Below, piece after piece: positions 18,878-27,700 of a stretch of 64,000 nucleotides of DNA. How positions within the stretch are numbered: position 1 is the first letter of the stretch; every line of letters begins with the position of its first letter. Made by a program: the position numbers and the translations under genes. Location: contig NZ_JACVVX010000005.1 of the NCBI RefSeq assembly GCF_014534685.1, positions 248,001-312,000 of the forward strand, written 5' to 3'. The notes under the pieces were generated by a model. That model made no database searches, was not told the origin of the DNA, and saw nothing but the letters and a program-made list of their open reading frames with translations. The stretch comes from Oryzicola mucosus. Lineage in GTDB: Bacteria; Pseudomonadota; Alphaproteobacteria; Rhizobiales; Rhizobiaceae.

Positions 18878-19639
18878 CTATCCGCGCTGGCGTTCCGCCC
18901 GGCGCGCCGCGATCTGACGCATCGCCATTACGCGCCGCCGCAGAATTTCCGTGCGCATCGCCATCAGATGCAGCGTGAAGAACAGCAGCGACATGCCGAC
19001 AGCCATGACCAGAAGCGGCCACAACAGGCTGGAATGGATGGTCGGCCCGTCGAGCCGAAACACCGATGCGGGCTGGTGCAGCGTATTCCACCAATCGACG
19101 GAAAACTTGATGATCGGCACGTTGATGAAGCCGACCAGCGTGATAACGGCGGCAGCCCGCGCCGACCGCGCCGGATCGTCGAGCGCCCGGGTGAGCGCTA
19201 TGATCCCGAGATACATCAGAAACAGCACGAAGACCGAGGTCAGGCGCGCATCCCAGACCCACCAGGTTCCCCACATCGGCTTGCCCCAGATCGAACCGGT
19301 GAGCAGCGCCAGAGCGGTGAACGTCGCCCCGATCGGAGCCGCTGACTTGAGCGCCACGTCGGCGAGCGGATGCCGCCAGACCAGCGTGCCGAGTGCCGCA
19401 ACAGCCATAAGCGAGTAGCACATCATCGAAAGCCATGCGAAGGGCACGTGGATATACATGATCCGCACGGTGGAGCCCTGCTGGTAGTCCACGGGCGCAG
19501 CGAAGCCGAGATACAGACCAAGCGCGATGACCACGGCGGACGCGCCCGCAAGCCACGGCACAACGGTATCGGCAAGGCTCAGGAAGCGCGTTGGATTGGC
19601 CAGATCGGAAAGGCGCCAGGATGAAGTCGTCTCGGTCAT
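18878..19639 (-). CDS. ccmC: Haem exporter/handling protein CcmC
   Basis: Integral membrane protein of cytochrome c maturation system I that presents haem to CcmE; 253 residues, six helices. Seen: the Trp-rich haem motif WGTWWVWDARLTS in a periplasmic loop, flanked by conserved histidines (IHVPFAW near residue 60 and WWNTLHQPAS). ATG 19639 preferred over TTG 19648. Unusually, none of ccmA, ccmB, ccmD or ccmG is adjacent: upstream is a terminator and ndvA, downstream only 47 bases before convergent hisI. Confidence 0.88.
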   Translation of the reverse strand: MTETTSSWRLSDLANPTRFLSLADTVVPWLAGASAVVIALGLYLGFAAPVDYQQGSTVRIMYIHVPFAWLSMMCYSLMAVAALGTLVWRHPLADVALKSAAPIGATFTALALLTGSIWGKPMWGTWWVWDARLTSVFVLFLMYLGIIALTRALDDPARSARAAAVITLVGFINVPIIKFSVDWWNTLHQPASVFRLDGPTIHSSLLWPLLVMAVGMSLLFFTLHLMAMRTEILRRRVMAMRQIAARRAERQRG

Positions 19640-19692
19640 GGCCCTCAATATCCCGATGCGCTACCCGCAATCAACACCTTGCGCAATCAGCC

Positions 19693-19720
19693 AAAAGAAA
19701 GGCCGGCGATAAGCCGGCCT
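19693..19720 (-). terminator. Rho-independent terminator of ndvA
   Basis: On the minus strand AGGCCGGC-TTATC-GCCGGCCT forms an 8 bp stem followed by TTCTTTT, 25 bases after the ndvA stop. Confidence 0.85.
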
Positions 19721-19745
19721 CGGTAGGATTTTCTTCGAAGCGCGA

Positions 19746-21518
19746 TCAGGCCGCTTCGTCATGCTGGACATGGGTGACGCGGCGAACCTTGTCGTCGTCC
19801 AGAAGACCGCCAGCGCGCAACAGCGAGGCAAACCGGCCGCTCTGGTTCGACAGTTCGGCAAAGCCGCCCATCTCGACGATCTCGCCCTTGTCCATGAAGA
19901 TGACCAGATCGGCATCCCGAACCGTGGTGAGACGATGGGCGATGACGAATGTCGTGCGCCCCTGGCGAAGCCCATCGATGGCGTCCTTCACCTGGTTTTC
20001 GGTCTCGACGTCGAGCGCGCTCGTCGCCTCGTCCAGCACCAGGATCGGTGCAGACTTCAGGATCGCACGTGCAATCGCGATACGCTGACGTTCGCCACCC
20101 GAAAGCTGACCGCCACGGTCGCCGACCACCGTGTCATAGCCTTCGCTCTTGTTGAGGATGAAGTCCTGGGCCGCGGCAGCCTGGGCTGCGGCATGGACCT
20201 CCTCATAGGTCGCGGTGGCGCGACCGACACGGATATTCTCCTCGATAGAGCGATTCAACAGACCGGCGTCCTGGAAGACGGTGGCGATCGAGTGACGCAG
20301 CGAGCGCTTGGACACCGACCGTATATCGATGCCGTCGATCAGGATCCGGCCGGAGTCGGGGGTGTAGACCCTCTGCAGCAGGTTGATGATCGTCGTCTTG
20401 CCCGCACCCGTCGGGCCTACAATAGCGACCGTCTGGCCGGCGGAGACTTCGAAGGAGACGTCGGAAGCACCCTGCCCGGAATTCGGAAAGCGGAAATTGA
20501 CATTCTCGAAGCGCACATGTCCGGTCACGTTTTCAAGCTCGCGCAGGCCTTCCTGTTCTTCGCCCTCGGACGACTCGTCCTCGAAGCGGTAGAACTCTTC
20601 CAGCTTGGCACGCGAGTCGAAGATCTGGTTGGCGAAGTTCGAAACCTGGTCGAGGCGCGAGATCAGCAGCGTCGCAAAACCGATGAAGGCAACGACATCG
20701 CCAATCTTCAGCTGACCGAGGCTGACCAGCCAGGCACCGATGAGCAGGATGATCATCATCGACACGGTCGAAGCCAGGCGATGCATGGCCGAAGCCAAGG
20801 CCCACCAGTCGAGAACCGGATTCTGAGCGTCGATCAACGACCGCACATAGGTCTTCAGCGCTTCGGCTTCGTGGCCAATGCGGTTGTAGCTCTGCAGAAC
20901 GGCCACATTGGTGATCGAGTCCGACACATGCGAGAACACGCGATGATGGTGCTTCTCGACCGAAGCCTGGCCTTCCTTGGTCTTACGGATCACCAAACGG
21001 CTGATCGCGAAATAAACCACGCCAAGCACCCCGAGCACGGCGGTCATCCGAATGTCCAGAGACAGGGCGGTGGGCACCAGCAAGGCCAAAGCGACGGCAG
21101 TGGCCAAGTGAGTGCGCATGAATTCGAGCCACAGCGCAAACAGCGCGTCCATCGCACGGATCAGCGTATGCAGCGAGTTCGAGGTGCCGCGGTTGTGATG
21201 CCAAGAGAGCGGCATGGTGATCATCCGCTCGAATGAGCTGGACAACACCTGTCCGCGCATGGAATGCGCGATCCGGTCCGCGCCGCGCGCAACCCAAACG
21301 AATGCGATAATGTTGAAGGCGCCGAACCCGGCCCACAAGGCCATCGTCGGAAACACATCGGTCTTGTCTGTTATGGCGTCGATGATACGGCCGAACAAAA
21401 TTGGTTCAGCGATCGTAACGATCGCCAGCACAATGTTGGCAGCGCAAATCAAAGCGACTTTCGACCCGTCAGCGGTGAGGTACCGCAAGGCTCGGGTATA
21501 AACCTGTAACAATGACAC
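19746..21518 (-). CDS. ndvA: Cyclic beta-1,2-glucan exporter NdvA/ChvA
   Basis: ABC exporter (fused membrane and ATPase domains, 590 residues) that moves cyclic beta-1,2-glucan to the periplasm. About six N-terminal helices (residues 20-300) precede the nucleotide-binding domain. That domain has Walker A GPTGAGKTT, the signature LSGGERQR, Walker B ILVLDEATSALD and the switch IAHRL. GTG 21518 is the start: GGAG lies 7 bases upstream and no ATG fits. The adjacent ndvB on the same strand supports this substrate over a lipid or peptide. Rhizobial ndvA mutants fail in osmoadaptation and nodule invasion; this is family knowledge. Confidence 0.92.
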   Translation of the reverse strand: MSLLQVYTRALRYLTADGSKVALICAANIVLAIVTIAEPILFGRIIDAITDKTDVFPTMALWAGFGAFNIIAFVWVARGADRIAHSMRGQVLSSSFERMITMPLSWHHNRGTSNSLHTLIRAMDALFALWLEFMRTHLATAVALALLVPTALSLDIRMTAVLGVLGVVYFAISRLVIRKTKEGQASVEKHHHRVFSHVSDSITNVAVLQSYNRIGHEAEALKTYVRSLIDAQNPVLDWWALASAMHRLASTVSMMIILLIGAWLVSLGQLKIGDVVAFIGFATLLISRLDQVSNFANQIFDSRAKLEEFYRFEDESSEGEEQEGLRELENVTGHVRFENVNFRFPNSGQGASDVSFEVSAGQTVAIVGPTGAGKTTIINLLQRVYTPDSGRILIDGIDIRSVSKRSLRHSIATVFQDAGLLNRSIEENIRVGRATATYEEVHAAAQAAAAQDFILNKSEGYDTVVGDRGGQLSGGERQRIAIARAILKSAPILVLDEATSALDVETENQVKDAIDGLRQGRTTFVIAHRLTTVRDADLVIFMDKGEIVEMGGFAELSNQSGRFASLLRAGGLLDDDKVRRVTHVQHDEAA

Positions 21519-21759
21519 CGCGTTACTCCGTCAATCTGCCATTGTGCGCTGCAAAATCGCAACACACCTAGCTATTGGCTTAGAAGAACACAATGCGCAA
21601 ATGATGATCCCGTTCACATTTTCTGAACAAAACATAGCAACGCCGCGTAATCTGCCGTGATCACGTAACGGATTGAGAAGTAACGAAAAATTCCGGGTCG
21701 ATACAATCGCGTAACACCCGCTCCGCGCGGGTGTCTCACCTTGTCAAGAAGGCCGTGTT
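21519..21759. other. ndvB-ndvA intergenic region
   Basis: 241 bases holding an ndvB 3' hairpin and presumably the ndvA promoter. The DNA is visibly more AT-rich than the flanking genes. No convincing -35/-10 pair was found, so separate transcription of ndvA is plausible but unproven. Confidence 0.4.
21714..21734 (-). terminator. Hairpin downstream of ndvB
   Basis: ACACCCGC and GCGGGTGT form a perfect 8 bp stem with a 5 nt loop, 26 bases past the ndvB stop. It has no U-tract, so it may only attenuate read-through into ndvA. Confidence 0.45.
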
Positions 21760-24700
21760 TCAAGCCGGCGGCAGACGCACCGTGACATCGAACTCACCTA
21801 TGCCCTGCAAGGCAAAGCCGTCGGCTTCCGAGGCTTTGCCGCCGACTTCGACAGTCATAGCGGTGGTGGTGCTATCGCGCGTAACCCGCAACCTGTAGGT
21901 GCCGTCCGCCGCTTTGAGCGTGGCGGAATAGCCATCCCAATGGCTCGGAATTCTCGGCGTCAGCGTAATGCGGTCCCCCTTGCGGCCGATACCGAGGATA
22001 CCTTCGACGCCCGCACGGTAAAGCCATCCAGCGGAGCCGGTGTACCAGGTCCAGCCGCCCCTGCCCTTTTTGAAGTCCTCGCCATAGACGTCGGCGGCAA
22101 CGACATAGGGTTCCACGCGGTAGCGTTCCGCCTCCGCCTCATCCGGCGCGTGATTGACTGGATTGAGCATGGCAAAGCAGCGATAGGCATCATCGACCCG
22201 CCCCATTTCGGCAAGTGCAATGACGAACCACGTCGCCGCGTGGGTATATTGACCGCCATTCTCGCGCACGCCCGGCGGATAGCTCTTGATATAACCGGGA
22301 TCCTGTTCGGTGCCCGAGAAGGGCGGCGTAAACAGCTTGATCGCCTTGGCCTCGTCGTCAACGAGTTGTTCGAAGACCTGCTCGATGGCGATCTTGGCCC
22401 GCTCCGGGTCACCCTGGCCCGACAAGACGCTCCACGACTGCGCGATGGAATCAATCTGGCACTCGTCCGAGTCGCGCGAGCCCAAGGGCGTGCCGTCGTC
22501 GAAGCTGCCACGGCGGTACCATTGGCCATCCCAGGCAGTGGTTTCGATGGCGGTCTTCAGCTTCGCGGCATGGTCTTTCCACCGCTTGGCATTGGCCTTG
22601 TCGCCGCGCTCACGACCGATGACGCCGAAATCGCCGAGCGTCTTGAGCAGGAACCAGGCAAGCCATACGCTTTCGCCCTTTCCCTTCTCGCCGACGCGGT
22701 TCATGCCGTCGTTCCAGTCGCCACCCAGGATGAGGGGGATGCCGGAATCGCTGCTCCGCTGCATGGCCAGCGCAAGAGCGCGCACGCAATGGTCATAGAC
22801 GGACACGCTCTCCTCGCTGACCTGCGGCGTGAAGAAAGAATCGTGTTCGCCGTCCTGGAGCGCGTCGCCCTCGATAAACGGCACCTGCTCGTCCAGAAGC
22901 GAGCGGTCGCCAGTCACGTCGACATAGCGGGCCACACCGTAGGCGAGCCAAACGACGTCGTCAGAGATCATGGTGCGGACACCGGCACCCGTCTTTGGCA
23001 GCCACCAATGCTGCACGTCCCCTTCCTTGAACTGCCGGCGTGCGGCGTTCAGGATTTGGTCCCGCGCCAGCGATGGATCGTGCAGGAGCAGCGAAAGCGT
23101 ATCCTGCAATTGATCGCGGAACCCGAAGGCGCCGCTTGCCTGGTAGAAGGCCGAGCGCGCGCGGATGCGGCATGCGAGCGCCTGATAGGGCAGCCAACGA
23201 TTGACCATGGCGTCGAATGCCTTGTCGGGCGTCTCGACCTGCAGCGTACCGAGAAACGCGTCCCATTCGCCGGCAATCGATGTCAGGCGCTCGTCGAAGC
23301 TCTTCGCGCGATGTCTCTCGACGAGTTCCGCCGCTTCGGTTTCGGAGCCGGCGTCGCCGAGAATCCACAGCAAATCCACAGCACCGCCGGCCGGCACCTC
23401 TACCTCGCGCGCCAGCGCGGAGCAGATGTCGTCGCCGGCCTCGACCTTGTCGGACAAGTCCTTACCCGCGAGCACCGCAACCGGAGTTGCGATGGATCCG
23501 TCGACGCCGATGAACTCCCGGCGATCGCTGGTCACGCTGTGCGGCGCAGAGTCGCTCGCCATGAAGGCGACCCGGTCGCTGTAGTCCAGGCTATAGGGGT
23601 TGCGGGCCAAAAGGACGCCGTGTTCTGCATTGTAGGTCGGAACGATGGCCGGTCCAGAACGCGCGCGGTTGGTGCCCAGCACCCACTCCGCATAAAGGTA
23701 GACCTTCAGCCGAACGGGTAAGGCACCAGCATTGGCAAGCCTGAGGCGCGAGACACGCACCGGATCGGACTGATCGACCACATGGGTCAGGTCCATGGTA
23801 AGATTGCCGCGCCGGGCATGGAAGGTCGAATAGCCCTGCCCGTGCCGCGCTTCATAGGTCATGGCAGGGTCGCGCACGACCGAGGCCAGCGGTGAGAATG
23901 CGCGGGCGCCGGCATGATCGAAGATGAACACGCCCTCGCCCGGACGATTGACGACGGGATCGTTCGACCAAGGCGTCAGCTGGTAGTCGCGGCTGTTGCG
24001 GCTCCAGGTGAAGCTTGCGCCTTCGGCGGAAACGTGGAAGCCGAAAGATGCATTCGAGATGACATTGACCCACGGCTGGGGGGTGTACCGGCTGCCTGCC
24101 AGACGGACGACATATTCCGCGCCATTCTTATCGAAGCCGCCAAAGCCGTTCCAGTAGTCCAAGCCGCTGCCGTCCGCCTGACGCACCTGCGGCTGGAATG
24201 CAGGAACGACGGCGAGGCTCTTGCCTGATGACGTGCCCTGGGCTGCCTGCGCGGTTTCGCGGAGCTGGATCGCGGCCATTTCCGCACGCTCGATCTGGTC
24301 GAAGATGCGGCCGTTGCGCGTATGCAGAGCAACTTGTGCCACGCCGAGCAGCGTCTTGTAGGTCGCCTCGTCCATCAGGTCGCGGCGAACGGCGAAAATA
24401 TGTTGGCGCGGCCCGAGCTCGCCGCCACGCAGACGGCTGTTCTCGCACTGAAACTCGATGGCCTGTTGCAGGTCCTGCACGTAGGAAGACGCCTGCTCAT
24501 TGACGATGACAAGGTCGAAGACGAGACCGCGCGACCGGATATATTCCTGGAAGCGCAGCGCCTGACTGACGATCTCGATATCGGCGATGTCATCGATGCG
24601 CAGCGCCAAGATCGGATGATCGCCCGAAATGCTGACCGGCCACAGGTCGGATTGGCGGCCGAGGCCCGAGGCGATGGTTTCCGCCGGCACCCTGAGAGAC

Positions 24701-27700
24701 GAATCCGGATACAGCAGATAGCGCGCAAGCTTTTGCACATTGGCCGCGTCGGTAAGCGTGATGCCCATGTGGCGGGTCTGAACCTGCGAGCGGGTCCAGG
24801 CCAGCATGGCCTGCCGGGAAAAGCTCTCCGGATGGTCGAGACGCGCAACGGCCTCCTCGACTTCCTTCCGTTCGGCTCCGACCACGCTCCAGAAGGTCAA
24901 CGAGACTTTCTTGTTTGCCGGAACGCGCACACGCCGCCGCAGCGAAGCGATGGGATCGAGCGTGAAGCCCGATTGACCGGCGAGTTTCGCGCCTTTATCG
25001 AATGCCGCCGGATTGGCGATGCTGCGTCCACGGCCAATGAAGGCGCGTCGGTCGGTTTCGACCTCGGTGTCGCGCGCCAGGCCCGACAGGTCGGTGACGA
25101 AATGCGCGAAGACGGCCGACGGCTCGCTCGACGAGCGCTTACGCCGTTCCGCGATGATCGTGCTGCCGTTGTCGACGATATCCGTCTCGACGAACATCTT
25201 GGAGAAGGCTGGATGCGCCTGGTCGGCGGCTTCGGGCGCGAGCACGAGTTCGGTATACGACGTCACCTCGATATGCCGGTCGACGGACGTATCGTTCCAG
25301 ATGGTGACCCGGCGGGCCTCGCCATTGCCTTCCGAGACGACGATGCACTCCACCTCCGACCGCACCTTGCCGACCACCTTCACGAAGCTGGCCTTGTCGT
25401 CGGAGAAATAGGTCTGCGACTGCTCGCCTTCCGCCTTTTTCGGTTGGCTGGTGGCCGACCACCACTCGCCGCTGTCGGTGTCGCGCAGAAAGATGTAGCT
25501 GCCCATCCGGTCTTCGGTCGGGTCTGCCTGCCAGCGCGTGACGGCGACATCGTTCCAGCGGCTGTAGCCGGAGCCTGTAGCAGTGACCATGACCGAATAG
25601 CGGCCATTGGACATCAGGCTGGTCGACCGGAGCGAGTGGCTCGGATTCAGGATGATGCGCGTGTCGCCGGAATGGTCGTCCATGTCGACCTTGGTGCGCT
25701 CGTCGGCTTCCGTCCGCACGGTCGCAGCCGGTATGTTGCGTGGCGCTTTCTCCTGCAGCAACAACTCGGCTGCCTCAATCACCGGATCGCTGTGGAAACG
25801 GTCGCGCAGCCGGCCCTCGAAAATCGCATTGGCAACCGCTGCGATCGTCATGCCCTGATGGTGTGCGTAGTAATTGTAGACCACCGCATGGTCGGTGCCC
25901 TCGGGCACCCGCTGCGGCGTGTAGTCGACGGCATCGTAATAGCCGTGGCGGCCGAGAGCGCCCACGGCGCGCAACCGCTTGAGGTTCTGCACGGCTTCGT
26001 GCGGCATGAACTGCGCGGCCAGCACCGTCGCATAGGGGGCGATGACGGTGTTTTCCGCCAGACCGCGCTTGAGGCCCAGGCCCGGCACGCCGAAATTGGT
26101 GTACTGGTAGTTCATCTCGCGGTCGCGGCCATTATAGGCGGCTTCCGAGATGCCCCACGGAATGCCCTTGGAACGCCCGTACTGGATCTGCCGGCGGATG
26201 ATCAGCTTGCTTGTCTGGTTGAGCAGCCCGCCCTGCGGCTCCTTCATCACCAATGGCGGCATCAGATATTCGAACATCGAGCCTGACCAGGACATCAACG
26301 CACCCTGGAAGCCGATCTCGACGATCGGGCGGCCCAGGCGGAACCAATGCTCGGTCGGCAGATCGCCCTTTGCAATGGCGAACAGGCTCGTCAGGCGCGC
26401 TTCCGACGCCATGAGATCGTAACAGCTCTCGTCGAGCTGGTGCTCTTCGACCCGGTAGCCGATGGACAGAAGCTTGCGTTCCTGCCGGAGCAGGAAGGAG
26501 AAATCCATCTCGAAGGCGAATTTGCGCGAGCGTTCCCGAAGCTCCAGGAGCTTTGCGCGAAGCGCCTCCACCGCCCTGTCGTCGGCGTGCGAATCCTTGA
26601 GATGCGCTTCGCAGGTGGCTGCGAGCCGCACTGCCCAATCGGCGAGGATTTCACTGCGTGACGATGCCATTTCGGTATGGATGGCGCCGGCCAGCTTGCG
26701 GATTTCGCCGGCAAGCACGGTCAGGTTGATGGTACGGATCGACGCCATTTCCGGCGCTGACTTGATCGTCAGAACCGAGCGGCGCATGCCGTCGAGACGG
26801 TCGCTCAGCCGCTGGCGCAGCGGGCGGAGCTGGCGCCGATCGTCAGGCAGGTCCGCAAGGCTTTCCTCAAGGATCGCAACGACATCGAGAACCCCGTCAA
26901 AATCGCCCTGCAGGTGTACGGAAGGCGTTTCCGCCCATTCGGCGCAGGCTGCCGCCACCGCTACGAGATGGCCGGCAAGATTGCCGCTGTCGACCGCGGA
27001 GACATAAAGCGGGTACATCGGCCGAAGCGTGTGCGTCTCGTACCAGTTGTAGAGATGCCCCTTGTAGCGCTCCATGCGTTCGATGGTGGTCACCGTCTTG
27101 TCGATGCGGTCAACGGCTTCGGTCAAGCTGATCCAGCCGAAATCGCGCGCCGACACCACCGATAGGAGATAGACGCCGACATTGGTCGGCGACGTGCGCT
27201 GCGCCAGGACAGGCACCGGGTTCTCCTGGAAATTGTCCGGCGGAAGGTGGTTCTGGTCCTCGGTCGTCAGAGTTTCGAAATAATGCCAGGTACGACGCGC
27301 CACGATGCGCAGCGCGTTCATGTCGCCCTGCGACAGGATGAGCCTGTCTTCGGTTTCGGCCGAACGGCTGACGAGCCAGGCAAAGGCGGGAGAGCCGGCC
27401 CAGAAGATGGCGAAGAAGAAGCCGACGAAGGCGCCGGTGGAATCGGCGGCGACCGGGATCAACAAACCGATGATCGCGATGACAACGGCGCCATACATCA
27501 TCGAATAATAATCGCTGACGCCGCTGCCGCTCGACTTGTGCGCCTGCGACGCAGTGCGCCATTCCAGCATGTTCTTGCGGCTGACGAACAGCCTGTAGAG
27601 GGTGCGGATGATCGCATCGGCCATCATCCAGGCCTGATGCGCGATAAGCACCACCTTCATCGCCACCATTGCGGTGCCGAACACCACGTCCCGAGCCAGC

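Noticed and set aside
24322-26286. Long open frames antisense to ndvB (also 21940-23721 and 27247-28809)
   Set aside because: All are shadows of the ndvB coding frame with no start signals or domains.
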